64,000 nucleotides of DNA from Proteus faecis (GTDB taxonomy: Bacteria > Pseudomonadota > Gammaproteobacteria > Enterobacterales > Enterobacteriaceae): NCBI RefSeq assembly GCF_003144395.1, contig NZ_PENZ01000007.1, positions 1-64,000 of the forward strand, written 5' to 3'. Every line of letters begins with the position of its first letter. Within the stretch, counting starts at the first letter, position 1. Positions 50,731 to 60,804 of the stretch are shown here, piece after piece. A model generated the notes under the pieces. The model made no database searches. It saw only the letters and a program-made list of their open reading frames with translations, and was not told the DNA's origin. The position numbers and the translations under genes are program-made.

Positions 50731-51441
50731 TCAGGTCTTCGGCAATTTTTGATCAGATTTTTGATGATTATATCCTTTAACCAGCAAACCAATCTCATCA
50801 TCACAATGTGATTTTGGACAAGATAACGCTGAAACTTGGCTATCTTTATTGAGAGTGACGGCAATTTGGCGTAACGGTTTCACAACAATACGATTAATAC
50901 ACCAACTAATAGCAACCGTTAGAATAAGCCCCATCAACAGATATGTTGTTAGCATCAATGCAACTGTATTACTGGCAAAACGATAAAAACGATTTGTGTC
51001 AGCCTGTAAAATGAGATGACCACCATAGGACTTATCATCTGTTGAAGTAATACCTAAAGGCTGTAAAGGAATAACAGCTTCAACGGGAATACCAAAAAGC
51101 CAACTTGAGAATTCAGAGACTTCTTTCTTAGGTGCAAAATCTAAATTCATCACTTGCACATTTTCGGGTTGCATGACAATCGCTTTACCCAAAATACCCG
51201 TCGCTTTTAGTGCAACTATTTGTTGTTTAGCATCGCTCAAATCTGATCGTAACAATGCATCAGCGAGTGGTTGCTGAATACTTACACCGGCATTAAAAAG
51301 CTGATTTTGATAATCTTCACGGCGTTGATCAATCAAATAAACAAGTTGAATACTGATAAAAATAGCAATAGTCACCAACGTAACGCCCGCAACAGCGGCC
51401 ATCTGTTTTATTGTTAATGAATGTTTAAGATGAGGTTTCAT
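50731..51441 (-). pseudogene. Truncated HmsP/PdeK-like protein (sensor and HAMP part only)
   Basis: The 236 residues match the N-terminus of the HmsP/PdeK (YhjK) family as I recall it. LTIKQMAAVAGVTLVTI and a first membrane helix (about 14-36) come first, then a periplasmic region, a second helix (about 160-183), and the start of a HAMP ending CDDEIGLLVKGYNHQK. Intact proteins continue for about 400 residues with GGDEF and EAL domains; here the frame stops and only 174 bp remain before yhjJ. No c-di-GMP activity can remain. It sits exactly where yhjK-bcs lies between yhjJ and dpp in E. coli. A retained sensor fragment cannot be excluded. Confidence 0.75.
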
Positions 51442-51912
51442 CGTTGCTATTTCCGGTAACCATGCTTGAACAAAGGGGATTATACTGTATTTTTTCGATT
51501 ATGTATCACTCTCAATAAAGAAAATAACATTATAAAAAGCGCCTATCCATTAAAATGGAAGTAGATAAATATATAATTATTATTATTTGAGTATAGTTAT
51601 AAGATAAAAATAGTAAAATAAAAATAAAACCTTACTCTCTCTTTATTATTTACAACAAATCCACTTTATTTTAATAAAAAGATACAATTCACTAAAAAGC
51701 AGTATAATATATAAAATTAAACGCTACAAACTGCTTATTTCCAAGTTAAAAAACAAGGTTAAGCGTAATGCAATTATTAATAAAAAACATTATTTTCCTT
51801 TAATATCATGAGGTTTACACTTTATAAAAAACTACATAAATATAATATTTTATATTTATAAAATTATTATTAGATTGTTTAATTAAAATTAACCAAAAAT
51901 TATTAAATAAAA
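51442..51912. other. AT-rich intergenic region between the HmsP remnant and dppF
   Basis: About 470 bp of extremely AT-rich DNA with no reading frame, promoter pair or repeat that I can support. In E. coli the cellulose (bcs) cluster occupies the equivalent position. Confidence 0.5.
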
Positions 51913-51950
51913 AAATAAGAACAATATAAATCAGTATATTGTTCTTATTT
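51913..51950 (-). terminator. Terminator of the dpp operon
   Basis: A perfect 16-bp stem, AAATAAGAACAATATA (51913-51928) and TATATTGTTCTTATTT (51935-51950), lies 17 bp after the dppF stop. On the minus strand the hairpin runs into TTTTTTTATT. Confidence 0.85.
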
Positions 51951-51966
51951 AATGAGATAAATTTAT

Positions 51967-52968
51967 TTAAACTATCGCGCTATCTTGCTCCACCGCAAAA
52001 CAAGCAATAAGCTGACCGTTATACTCTTTTAATGTTGGCTGTAATTGATTACATGGACCAAATGCGCGACGACAACGTGCCGCAAAAGCACAACCTGGTG
52101 GCGGATTTAATGGGCTTGGTAATTCTCCCGTTAATTTAATACGCTCTCTTCTTAATTCAGGCGTCAGTCTTGGTGTTGCTGATAATAATGCCTGCGTATA
52201 AGGATGTTGTGGGTTTTCAAAAATTTGCGCTTTTGTTCCTTTTTCTACACAACGTCCTAAATACATCACAATAACTTCATCTGCAATATGCTCAACAACC
52301 GAAAGATCATGGGAAATAAAAACATAAGAGAGCCCCATGTCTTGTTGTAGATCCATCATCAAATTCAGTACTTGAGCACGAACTGATACATCCAGAGCAG
52401 AAACCGGCTCATCCGCTACCACAATGTCTGGATCAAGCATCAAGCCACGCGCAATAGCAATACGCTGACGTTGACCACCAGAAAACATATGTGGGTATCG
52501 GCTATAATGTTCTGTTTTTAATCCCACTTTAGCCATCATTGATAATACTTTCTCTTTACGTTCAGAGGCATTCAGTGTTGTATTGATCAATAAAGGCTCT
52601 TCTAAAATTTGCCCTACTTTTTTACGCGGGTTCAATGAGCCATAAGGATTTTGAAACACAATTTGGATCTTTTGGCGACGTAACTTCTCAGCCGATTTAT
52701 CTTTAATTAACAGATTTTGCCCACGATAAGAAAGTTCACCTGAAGTAGGAACCTCAATCATTGTTAATAATCGACCTAATGTGGATTTACCACATCCTGA
52801 CTCACCAACAACAGCCAACGTTTTACCGCGCTCTAATTCAAAAGAGACACCATCAAGAGCTTTAACTGTTCTTTCTTTTGAAAACAACCCGCCTTTTACG
52901 CTGTAATACTTCGCTAAATTAACCGCTTTTAATAAGGGAGTTGATATATTTAGATTAACTTCAGCCAT
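51967..52968 (-). CDS. dppF: Dipeptide ABC transporter ATP-binding protein DppF
   Basis: DppF is one of two ATPases that power dipeptide uptake. I use the ATG at 52968 ([13 protein letters not shown], 333 residues) over one six codons upstream, because of GGGGAA at suitable distance and the short overlap with dppD. Walker A is GESGCGKST near 54-62, signature FSGGQRQR near 162, Walker [16 protein letters not shown] near 180-194. The C-terminal cysteine-rich segment [14 protein letters not shown] is typical of oligopeptide ATPases and may bind an iron-sulfur cluster. Last gene of dppABCDF. Confidence 0.95.
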   Translation of the reverse strand: MAEVNLNISTPLLKAVNLAKYYSVKGGLFSKERTVKALDGVSFELERGKTLAVVGESGCGKSTLGRLLTMIEVPTSGELSYRGQNLLIKDKSAEKLRRQKIQIVFQNPYGSLNPRKKVGQILEEPLLINTTLNASERKEKVLSMMAKVGLKTEHYSRYPHMFSGGQRQRIAIARGLMLDPDIVVADEPVSALDVSVRAQVLNLMMDLQQDMGLSYVFISHDLSVVEHIADEVIVMYLGRCVEKGTKAQIFENPQHPYTQALLSATPRLTPELRRERIKLTGELPSPLNPPPGCAFAARCRRAFGPCNQLQPTLKEYNGQLIACFAVEQDSAIV

Positions 52969-53944
52969 GGGTAGGTTCCCCTGCATTATCTAACGGTGTA
53001 TGGCACTTCACACGGTGCATTCCTAATTCTTTTAATTCAGGCTCAATCTTATAACACTCATCATGAGCATATGGGCAACGAGGATTGAGTAAACAACCTG
53101 TTGGTCGATCATAACGCCCCGGTACAACGCCCGGTAACGATGCTAATCGCGATTTATTACTCGCGAACTCAGGAAGTGCTCTTAATAATGCTTGTGTATA
53201 AGGATGACGAGGCGCTTTAAAAATTTCTGATGCTTTTCCGGACTCCACGACTTGCCCCGCATACATCACAATAATGGTGTCTGCCGCTTCTGCCACTAAT
53301 GCTAGATCATGGGTGATCAACACTAGCGCCATATTTTCTTGTTTTTGTAAATCAAGCAAAAGCTCTATAATTTGAGCCTGAATAGTCACATCCAGTGCCG
53401 TAGTCGGTTCGTCAGCAATCAATAATTTAGGGCGACAAGCGATCGCCATTGCGATCATTACACGTTGACTCATTCCCCCCGAAAGCTGGTGTGGATAGAC
53501 ATCTAAGCGAGAAGCAGGATCAGGAATCCCCACCAGCGTTAAAAGGTCGATAGCACGTTGTTTACGCGTTTTACGACTTCCTCCTTGATGGACTTTTAAC
53601 GCTTCCATAATTTGGTAGCCAACCGTAAAGCAAGGATTTAAGCTTGTCATCGGATCTTGGAAAATCATCGCAACATCAGCACCGACTAAATTGCGTCGTT
53701 CTGATTCAGAGATTTTCATCAGATCTCTACCATCAAAATAGAGCTCTTGTGCACTCACTCGCCCTGGGAAATCGATAAGCCCCATAATCGCCAATGAACT
53801 GACTGATTTGCCTGAACCTGATTCCCCTACAATACCGACCACTTGCCCTTCTTCAACTTGATAACTAATTCGGTCTACCGCTTTAAACGGAGTATCTTCA
53901 TTACCAAAGTGAACAGATAATTGATTAATATTTAGCAATGTCAT
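52961..53944 (-). CDS. dppD: Dipeptide ABC transporter ATP-binding protein DppD
   Basis: DppD is the partner ATPase of DppF. The 327-residue product has Walker A GESGSGKS near 40-47, the signature LSGGMSQR near 155, and Walker [13 protein letters not shown] near 175-186. The C-terminal [14 protein letters not shown] segment has the cysteines of this subfamily. It overlaps dppF by 8 bp and follows dppC by 12 bp, so the whole set is one transcript. Confidence 0.95.
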   Translation of the reverse strand: MTLLNINQLSVHFGNEDTPFKAVDRISYQVEEGQVVGIVGESGSGKSVSSLAIMGLIDFPGRVSAQELYFDGRDLMKISESERRNLVGADVAMIFQDPMTSLNPCFTVGYQIMEALKVHQGGSRKTRKQRAIDLLTLVGIPDPASRLDVYPHQLSGGMSQRVMIAMAIACRPKLLIADEPTTALDVTIQAQIIELLLDLQKQENMALVLITHDLALVAEAADTIIVMYAGQVVESGKASEIFKAPRHPYTQALLRALPEFASNKSRLASLPGVVPGRYDRPTGCLLNPRCPYAHDECYKIEPELKELGMHRVKCHTPLDNAGEPTHG

Positions 53945-53956
53945 GTTCTTACTCCG

Positions 53957-54859
53957 TTACTGCTTTAATTTCGGATCAAGTGCATCTCGTAAACCATCAC
54001 CCATTAAGTTAAAGGCTAATACGGTAAACAAAATCGCCAAACCAGGAAACGTCACAACCCACCATGCACTTTGTGTAAACTGCAACACATCAGATAACAT
54101 GGTTCCCCATTCAGGTGTTGGTGGTTGCGCGCCCATGCCTAAAAAGCCCAATGCCGCCATATCTAAAATGGCATTAGAAAAACCTAAAGAGGCTTGAACA
54201 ATTAAAGGTGCAAGGCAGTTAGGTAAGATATTGATAAACATCTGACGCAGTGAACCCGCGCCTGCAACACGAGAAGCAATCACATAATCGCGATTAACTT
54301 CAATTAACACAGCAGCACGAGTGAGTCGAACATAATGCGGTAAAGCAACAAAAGTTAACGCGATAGAAGCATTAACAATAGAGGGGCCAAAAATAGCGAC
54401 CAATACTAACGCCAATAATAAACTGGGTAATGCCAGCATGATATCAACGACACGCATAATGCCGATATCCACAAGTCCACCAAAATAACCCGCGACCAGC
54501 CCTAGAATAATTCCTAAAATAAGTGATAGCACGACAACAATACAGCCCACCAATAATGAAAGGCGAGCACCAAACATTAATCGAGAAAGAATATCGCGCC
54601 CAACATCATCAGTACCTAGAATAAATTGCCAACTTCCCCCTTCTTGCCAAACAGGAGGTGCTAATAAGAAGTCACGAAATTGCTCATTAGGGGCATGAGG
54701 TGCAAGAAAACCAGCCAGTAATGCAATAAGCAACATAATTACAATATAGATTAACCCTACAACGGCACCTTTATTTTGTTTAAAGTAGTGCCAAAATTCT
54801 TGGAAGGGCGTCATGGGAGCCGGTGCACTGATGACCGGTGTTACTTTATTTTCAGTCAT
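53957..54859 (-). CDS. dppC: Dipeptide ABC transporter permease DppC
   Basis: DppC forms the membrane channel with DppB. The 300-residue protein has a cytoplasmic N-terminus, about six membrane helices, the OppC-type loop FILGTDDVGRDILSRLMFGAR near 78-98, and the EAA contact loop AGAGSLRQMFINILPNCLAPL near 200-220. It is preceded by dppB with a 10-bp gap. Confidence 0.95.
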   Translation of the reverse strand: MTENKVTPVISAPAPMTPFQEFWHYFKQNKGAVVGLIYIVIMLLIALLAGFLAPHAPNEQFRDFLLAPPVWQEGGSWQFILGTDDVGRDILSRLMFGARLSLLVGCIVVVLSLILGIILGLVAGYFGGLVDIGIMRVVDIMLALPSLLLALVLVAIFGPSIVNASIALTFVALPHYVRLTRAAVLIEVNRDYVIASRVAGAGSLRQMFINILPNCLAPLIVQASLGFSNAILDMAALGFLGMGAQPPTPEWGTMLSDVLQFTQSAWWVVTFPGLAILFTVLAFNLMGDGLRDALDPKLKQ

Positions 54860-54869
54860 TATGCATTCC

Positions 54870-55889
54870 TTATTTTTTATGGCGAATACGAGGATTCACA
54901 ATGCCATAAAGAACATCAACCAACAGATTGACAAAGATAATCATCGTTGCAATTAAAAGCACACCACCTTGAACAACGGGATAGTCACGTCGCTGTAAGG
55001 CATCAATTAACCAGCGTCCTAATCCCGGCCATGAGAAAATAGTCTCTGTTAAGATTGCACCAGCCAGCATTGTTCCGACCTGTAATCCAATAACAGTGAC
55101 AACAGGCAACATCGCATTGCGTAGTGCGTGGATAAGAATGACGCGAGCGCGGCTTAAGCCTTTTGCTCGAGCAGTACGAATATAATCTTCACCTAATACT
55201 TCAAGCATTGAAGAACGCGTCATACGCACAATAACAGCTAAAGGAATAGTTCCTAATACAATGGCAGGTAAAATAATGTGATGAACTGCATCTAAGAAAT
55301 CCCCTTCTTCACCCCAAATAAAGGTATCAATCAGCATAAATCCCGTAAGTGGATTACTGTCATCTAAAAAGACACTATCAGCGAGGCGTCCAGAGACAGG
55401 GGTTAGGTCTAATTTAACAGACACTAACATGATTAACATGATCCCCCACCAGAAGATTGGCATAGAATAACCGGCTAATGACACACTAATCGCAGTATGA
55501 TCAAAGATAGAGCCACGTTTTACCGCAGCCAAAACACCAACAGGGATCCCAACCGAAACCGCAAAAATCATGGCGCAAACACCAAGTTCTAAAGTGGCTT
55601 TAAAGCGAGGTAAAAATTCATCCCATACAGGAATACGACTTTTTAATGAGATACCTAAATCACCGTGGAAAATGCCATTTAGGTAATTGATATATTGTTG
55701 CCATAAAGGCTTATCCAGCCCCAACTCTGCCATTAAATAAGCATGTCGTTCTGGAGATAGTCCACGCTCACCCGCCATAATCATTACCGGATCACCGGGA
55801 ATAAGATGAACGAAAATAAAGGTCAGTAATGTAATTCCGATAAACGTAGGGATCACAAGTCCCAAACGTTGAAGGATAAATTGCAGCAT
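54870..55889 (-). CDS. dppB: Dipeptide ABC transporter permease DppB
   Basis: DppB is the other channel subunit. The 339-residue protein starts MLQFILQRLGLVIPTFIGIT and has about six membrane helices, with HLIPGDPVMIM near 28-38 and the EAA loop ARAKGLSRARVILIHALRNAMLP near 240-262. It is 165 bp downstream of dppA, and a stable hairpin lies in that gap. Confidence 0.95.
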   Translation of the reverse strand: MLQFILQRLGLVIPTFIGITLLTFIFVHLIPGDPVMIMAGERGLSPERHAYLMAELGLDKPLWQQYINYLNGIFHGDLGISLKSRIPVWDEFLPRFKATLELGVCAMIFAVSVGIPVGVLAAVKRGSIFDHTAISVSLAGYSMPIFWWGIMLIMLVSVKLDLTPVSGRLADSVFLDDSNPLTGFMLIDTFIWGEEGDFLDAVHHIILPAIVLGTIPLAVIVRMTRSSMLEVLGEDYIRTARAKGLSRARVILIHALRNAMLPVVTVIGLQVGTMLAGAILTETIFSWPGLGRWLIDALQRRDYPVVQGGVLLIATMIIFVNLLVDVLYGIVNPRIRHKK

Positions 55890-55994
55890 ATCCTAATTCT
55901 CTTTTCAAACATCAGCTGAAAGATAGCGCTGATAAATCAGGGGAAAGTCCCCTGCGCTCACAGTGTACTGAATGTATTCGTTATTATTGAATAG

Positions 55995-56021
55995 CGGTGT
56001 CTTTCATAAAGAAAGACACCG
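55995..56021 (-). other. Hairpin between dppA and dppB
   Basis: A perfect 11-bp stem, CGGTGTCTTTC (55995-56005) and GAAAGACACCG (56011-56021), with a 5-nt loop. No long T-run follows, so it likely stabilises or partly terminates the dppA message, giving more binding protein than permease. Such intercistronic elements are common after binding-protein genes; the effect here is inferred. Confidence 0.65.
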
Positions 56022-56054
56022 TACTTAAAGCAACCCAACGATTAGGTATTGCTC

Positions 56055-57665
56055 TTATTTAAGGGAGACATTCTCGAAGTGATGTTTGCCTAATGGATCA
56101 ACCACGTAGTTTTCTACTTTTTTACTCACTGGTTCATAAACAGTCGAGTGAGCAATAATTAAAGCAGGTGCTTGATCATGCATCACAACTTGAGCTTGTT
56201 TGTAAAGTTCAACACGTTTGTCGTGATCGGCAGTGATCCGTGCTGGCTGGATCAGATCTTCAAATGGCTTATAGCACCATTTTGAATAGTTCGAACCTTG
56301 CTCTTTTGCTGCACAGCTAAATAGCGTAGCGAAGAAGTTATCAGGATCCCCGTTATCACCAGTCCAACCCATCATAACCGCTTGGTGTTCACCGGATTTA
56401 GCACGCTTGAGATATTCTCCCCACTCGTAACTGACAATTTTGGTTTTAACACCAATTTTTTCCCAATCCGCTTGTACCATCTCAGCCATACGACGAGCAT
56501 TTGGGTTATAAGGGCGCTGTACTGGCATTGCCCATAAATCAATAGTAAAACCTTCTGCAAGACCCGCTTCTTTTAACAATGCTTTCGCTTTTTCAGGGTT
56601 ATATTCGTAATCGACGATCTCATCGTTATAACTCCACATTGTAGGAGGAATGAGGTTTTTGGCTTTCTGGCCCGCACCTTGATAAACCGCTTCAATAATG
56701 GCGTCTTTATTCACCGCCATACTTAATGCTTGGCGAACTTTTTGGTTATCCAGTGGTTTTTTCTCAACGTTAAAAGAGATATAGCCCACATTTAAGCCAG
56801 GTTGTTCTAACAAATTGATATCGCTATTTTGTTTCATCTTCGCAATATCAGCAGGATTTGGGAAAGGCATCGCCTGACACTCACCTTTTTGCAGTTTTGC
56901 ATATCGAACGGAGGCATCAGGTGTAATAGAGAAGACTAAACGGTCAATATCTGGTTTTTTACCCCAATATTGGTCATTGGCTTTATAAAGAATACGAGAA
57001 TCTTTTTGATATTGTTGTAATTGAAAAGGGCCTGTACCGATAGGATCAAGATCTACTTTCTCAGGTGTACCTGCTTTCATCATATTATCCGCATATTCAG
57101 CAGATAATATGGATGCAAAGTCCATTGCCATATCAGCAATAAAAGGGGCTTCTGAACGAGTTAAAACAAAGCGAACGGTATGATCATCAACTTTCTCGAT
57201 CTTCTCGATCATGTTGTTCATATCCATTCCGGAGAAATATTCGTAACTTCCACCAGAGACTTTATGGTAAGGGTGTTTTGGATCCATTTGACGCATAAAC
57301 GTGTACATCACGTCATCCGCATTAAATTCACGAGTTGGCTTAAAAGTCTTACTACTATGCCAATTCACCCCTTTACGTAAATGGAAGGTATACACTTTAC
57401 CATCATCGCTCACATCCCAGCTTTCAGCTAAGCCTGGAATAATTTCTGTTGTACCCAATTTAAATTCAACTAAACGGTTATAAATAGGCACTGAACTTGC
57501 GTCATAGGTTGTTCCTGAGGTAAATAACTGTGGATTAAATCCTTCAGGTGAACCTTCAGAGCAATACACCAATGTTTTAGCCTGCACACCCGCAGAAACA
57601 GCTAATGCGAGCAATCCAATTGTGGCGGTCAAAATTCCTGTCTGTTTTTTGGAGCTTTTCATCAT
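56055..57665 (-). CDS. dppA: Periplasmic dipeptide-binding protein DppA
   Basis: DppA captures dipeptides for the Dpp importer and in E. coli also delivers haem precursors and serves dipeptide chemotaxis with Tap. The 536-residue precursor has a signal peptide (about 1-29, ending VQAKT) and the family 5 solute-binding fold, beginning [17 protein letters not shown] and ending [12 protein letters not shown]. Two ATG codons stand together; GGAGAG fits the second (57662) slightly better. In E. coli dppA is a GcvB target; I did not test that here. First gene of dppABCDF. Confidence 0.96.
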   Translation of the reverse strand: MMKSSKKQTGILTATIGLLALAVSAGVQAKTLVYCSEGSPEGFNPQLFTSGTTYDASSVPIYNRLVEFKLGTTEIIPGLAESWDVSDDGKVYTFHLRKGVNWHSSKTFKPTREFNADDVMYTFMRQMDPKHPYHKVSGGSYEYFSGMDMNNMIEKIEKVDDHTVRFVLTRSEAPFIADMAMDFASILSAEYADNMMKAGTPEKVDLDPIGTGPFQLQQYQKDSRILYKANDQYWGKKPDIDRLVFSITPDASVRYAKLQKGECQAMPFPNPADIAKMKQNSDINLLEQPGLNVGYISFNVEKKPLDNQKVRQALSMAVNKDAIIEAVYQGAGQKAKNLIPPTMWSYNDEIVDYEYNPEKAKALLKEAGLAEGFTIDLWAMPVQRPYNPNARRMAEMVQADWEKIGVKTKIVSYEWGEYLKRAKSGEHQAVMMGWTGDNGDPDNFFATLFSCAAKEQGSNYSKWCYKPFEDLIQPARITADHDKRVELYKQAQVVMHDQAPALIIAHSTVYEPVSKKVENYVVDPLGKHHFENVSLK

Positions 57666-58182
57666 TACTCTCCGAAATTGTTCTGTTGTGTTTTGGTTTC
57701 CTGTTTAAAAACGGAATACCTTTTTATTTTGTCATTGTTCAATTAACCAACTGTATTCCCTTACGTCAATAAGGTATTAGAAGGTAAAAAGAACTCGTTA
57801 TAAACACAAATGAAACAAATATCGAACAAACTCAGAATAAAAAAATAAGTATCTGGCTAATATCTAGTCAAAAAAACCACATATCAAAAAATACTTAAGT
57901 GAAATAACTATTTTAAAAAAAGCCATAATTTGTGATTGAACGCTTAAATATTAAACGAATATATTGAAATGAAACAAAGAAATGGATGATTTATTCTGTT
58001 AGTCCTAAAAAATAGCACCACTACATAGAAGATAATCAGTGCAATACTAAGTTAACTTAAAAAGAGAAAAATACCTTTTTCTCTTTTTAACTACGAGTAT
58101 GCTATATAACCCAATAATCTATAGTTATTTATCAAATAACTTATAAAATCAATGGTAGAAAATATAAAATAAACGGCCAAAA
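57666..58182. other. dppA upstream / tpsB downstream region with an AT hairpin
   Basis: The gap contains a perfect 15-bp inverted repeat, TTAAAAAGAGAAAAA (58057-58071) and TTTTTCTCTTTTTAA (58076-58090), about 90 bp after the TpsB stop, likely a terminator for that gene. For dppA a promoter is possible on the minus strand (TTGACG, 17 bp, TTAATT near 57744-57772). Nothing else was recognised. Confidence 0.55.
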
Positions 58183-59865
58183 TCAGAAGTTAAATTGGGC
58201 ATTGAAATTGAACTGTGATCCTGTTGCTTTGCTACTAGAAGGTGCCGATAACGGTATGCTCCATATTAACTGATAACTCAGTTGCTTAAAGCTCCCTTCT
58301 AGTCCTGTTGCCGCACCAACCAAATATTTATTTTTATTATAAAAAACGTTTTTTCTCTCTTCTGATACGGAACCATAATCTATTGCAGAGAATAGCATTT
58401 GATTATTAAAGGGTGTAAGCCAAGTAACCTTATGTCGGGAAACAAACTGATTTGCATCAGAATAACCTTTGCCTGAGTCAAAACCATACACACTATATAA
58501 ACCGCCAATATTTGCTTTATCTAATAACCCATCAATATCCGATCGAGTGAGTTGAAACATTATTTCTGGCTGATAAAAAAATAACTGTGACTTAATTTTA
58601 AAAGGAATTAACGCTTCTAAATTAATATTAAAGATTGGCACACCATTAAGTGAATCTATCGGAGAAAGTTTAGCGCCAGGAATAAAAACGCTCTGCTTAT
58701 AATTAAATTTAGTATTAAGATAACCCCCTCTCATAAAACGATAATTTTGCTCAATACCAGCATTAACATAAGGGCTACGACGCTCATGTACTGATAAGCG
58801 ATAGCCTGACATTTCATTTCGATAAGTGTAATATTGAATTCCTCCTTTTAAAGTCACTGTACGCTGCGTTGAGGGTCTAAACTGACGCTGGATCTCAAAG
58901 GAAAGAAGTTGTTGACGCGTTTTTTGTAACTCTTTTGTCGTTTCCGATATTCTACGTTTTGATCCAATATCATAACCAAATAATGTCGCACGCCAATAAT
59001 GATAAGGCACCTGCCATAAAAAGATCTGCTTTTTGATACCTCTTGATTTTAAGGTATCAAGTTGACTTGAAAGAATAACCATTAATGAGTCATTAAGTTG
59101 CGCTAAATTACCAAAGCTTAGCCTTGTAGTACCAAATAGATCCCCGTAAATTTTTTGCTCTTTATTATCAATCGATACCGAGCCCGCCATTGTTCTTTTT
59201 CCAACTTGAGAAAGAGAAATTATCGACTCATTTTCTTTTGATGATGGTTCTATCTGAATTTTGACATTACTTTTAGGAACAGCTTTGAAATTTTCAGCGC
59301 CCTGTTCAATATCTTTAATATTTAAAATATCGCCTTTTTTTATAGGCATAGCCTGTGAGATCAAATAGTGTTTATCTGTCGCTATGTTGGAAACAATATC
59401 TTGCACTCTCCCGACATTTAATATGATATCCAATACCTTATCATCAGCATAAAGATCAACGTTACCCACCTCACTCGTTACATAACCGGCATCATAAAGC
59501 ATCGCATTAAGAATATTGATATCTTGTTCTAATAATGACTGCGAATGACAATGCCCTATTAATGCAGCTTGCCATTTCGCAACTTGGCGTTGTAATGATG
59601 GAGAAGAAAATTCCTCCAAATGATGAATTTTTACCTGTTTGATTGAAAAACATAGCAAAGAAGGCGTGACAAACTCCATTTTATTTTGTTGCGCTAAATT
59701 CACTAAAGAGACTCTGTCATTTTGTTGTAGTAAGTCATCTCTAAGTTGTGTCTCTGTTGGTAAATCTACTGGTACGGGAAGATCGATATGACTTTCATTC
59801 GCTACAGAGAAAAAGGCACAACACCATAAAATACAGTAGATTAGAATAGACAACTCAATACGCAT
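58183..59865 (-). CDS. ShlB/FhaC/HecB-type outer-membrane TpsB transporter
   Basis: TpsB proteins secrete one large TpsA exoprotein (haemolysin or adhesin) across the outer membrane. The 560-residue precursor has a signal peptide (about 1-22), a POTRA domain starting CFSIKQVKIH at 72 with a likely disulfide Cys72-Cys106, a second POTRA to about 220 (VGRVQDIV at 151-158), and a 16-strand-type barrel ending in Phe. The conserved barrel-loop motif VRG[FY] reads VYGF at 459-462, lacking the usual Arg. No TpsA gene lies on either side, so the partner is unknown or lost. It is not next to a haemolysin gene as hpmB is. Confidence 0.87.
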   Translation of the reverse strand: MRIELSILIYCILWCCAFFSVANESHIDLPVPVDLPTETQLRDDLLQQNDRVSLVNLAQQNKMEFVTPSLLCFSIKQVKIHHLEEFSSPSLQRQVAKWQAALIGHCHSQSLLEQDINILNAMLYDAGYVTSEVGNVDLYADDKVLDIILNVGRVQDIVSNIATDKHYLISQAMPIKKGDILNIKDIEQGAENFKAVPKSNVKIQIEPSSKENESIISLSQVGKRTMAGSVSIDNKEQKIYGDLFGTTRLSFGNLAQLNDSLMVILSSQLDTLKSRGIKKQIFLWQVPYHYWRATLFGYDIGSKRRISETTKELQKTRQQLLSFEIQRQFRPSTQRTVTLKGGIQYYTYRNEMSGYRLSVHERRSPYVNAGIEQNYRFMRGGYLNTKFNYKQSVFIPGAKLSPIDSLNGVPIFNINLEALIPFKIKSQLFFYQPEIMFQLTRSDIDGLLDKANIGGLYSVYGFDSGKGYSDANQFVSRHKVTWLTPFNNQMLFSAIDYGSVSEERKNVFYNKNKYLVGAATGLEGSFKQLSYQLIWSIPLSAPSSSKATGSQFNFNAQFNF

Positions 59866-60032
59866 TCAATTTACACTCTTATATAGGAAATAGGAGTGTT
59901 ATGTATATTTAAAGAGAAACCAAAAAGATTTATAAAAAACGTCTTTTACCTACATAGGTGCCAATAATGCAACCATGCTTATTTATCTGAAAGTAAAACG
60001 AGATGATTAATGAAGAGATGCCCAAAACGACA

Positions 60033-60057
60033 AAACCCCGCTTTAAAAGCGGGGTTT
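60033..60057 (-). terminator. Terminator of tRNA-Pro
   Basis: AAACCCCGCTTT pairs with AAAGCGGGGTTT (60033-60057). On the minus strand it follows the tRNA 3' end by 7 nt, then runs into TTTTGTCG, as expected for a tRNA terminator. Confidence 0.88.
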
Positions 60058-60064
60058 CTTAATA

Positions 60065-60141
60065 TGGTCGGCGAGAGAGGATTCGAACCTCCGACCCACT
60101 GGTCCCAAACCAGTTGCGCTACCAGGCTGCGCTACTCGCCG
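60065..60141 (-). tRNA. tRNA-Pro (anticodon TGG)
   Basis: A 77-nt gene on the minus strand from 60141 with encoded CCA at 60067-60065. The acceptor stem is CGGCGAG/CTCGCCG, the D-arm AGCGCAGCCTGGTAGCGC, the anticodon stem-loop CTGGTTTGGGACCAG with anticodon TGG, and the T-arm GGAGGTTCGAATCCTC. It is almost identical to E. coli proM. In E. coli a different proline tRNA gene (proK) lies next to dppA; here this TGG species is close to dppA but separated by the TpsB gene. Confidence 0.98.
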
Positions 60142-60153
60142 AAAACGAGGTGC

Positions 60154-60182
60154 ATCTTACTGCCAGAAACCCACTCCGTCAA
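60154..60182 (-). promoter_or_regulatory. Promoter of tRNA-Pro
   Basis: On the minus strand: -35 TTGACG (60182-60177), a 17-bp spacer, -10 TAAGAT (60159-60154). Transcription would begin a few bases before the mature 5' end at 60141, with a GC-containing discriminator as in stringently controlled tRNA promoters. Confidence 0.75.
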
Positions 60183-60440
60183 TACTTTTTTAGTATCACC
60201 TGACTGTTCGTATGGTTTTCGACCAAAATGGTTGATTTTTAACTTTTTTATCATAAACAAGAGGGGATTTTTAGCGTTATTGTAACAAGCTTAGCTTTCT
60301 TTCTTCGCTTTACTATGGCTTTCTTTACGTTATCTATAAAATATGAAGAAAAATAACAAATTTATTCTTAATTATTATCGTCTAATTAGTGTACTTTTTA
60401 TATAATTCCATTATGTCAAATAAGGTGGGTAATTTAGAGA

Positions 60441-60746
60441 ATGAAACAATGTTGGTGGGGTGTCGCATTACTTTTATTGTCAATCACACTTCCAGCTCAA
60501 GCATCTACAGCTCATGCTTGCCGAGTGTACTTTAAAGAAGCGGATAAATTTATTCAGTACATTTCTGAAAGAGAAGATCTAAAACATAATATGCCGGAGA
60601 TTAAAGCTAACTTCGAGCAAAGCAAAAAACAGATAATGACAGCACCTCTGGCAGAACAAAAAGTGATATGTGACAAGGAAATGCAAGAGCTTAATAGTTT
60701 GAATAAAATGTTTGGCCCTAAAGAAGAAACAGCACTAAATAAATAA
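60441..60746 (+). CDS. Small exported protein of unknown function
   Basis: I do not recognise a named family. The 101-residue product has a signal peptide (about 1-21, LLLLSITLPAQAS), then a mostly helical charged region with two cysteines (residue 27 in AHACRVYF and 82 in KVICDKEM) that could pair in the periplasm. It is a single gene with a weak Shine-Dalgarno (AGAGA) before the ATG, convergent with yidQ. The AT-rich gap of about 60 bp between the two holds no clear hairpin. Confidence 0.72.
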   Translation: MKQCWWGVALLLLSITLPAQASTAHACRVYFKEADKFIQYISEREDLKHNMPEIKANFEQSKKQIMTAPLAEQKVICDKEMQELNSLNKMFGPKEETALNK

Positions 60747-60804
60747 TCAAATAGATAATGACTAAATATAATTACTTATTTAGTATTTAGTCATTAATTT
60801 GATA

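Noticed and set aside
50604-50864. 86-codon frame overlapping the HmsP remnant
   Set aside because: It is a shifted frame without GGDEF or other family features, so it does not restore the missing C-terminus.
60010-60285. 91-codon frame across tRNA-Pro
   Set aside because: It is the antisense translation of the tRNA gene and its terminator.
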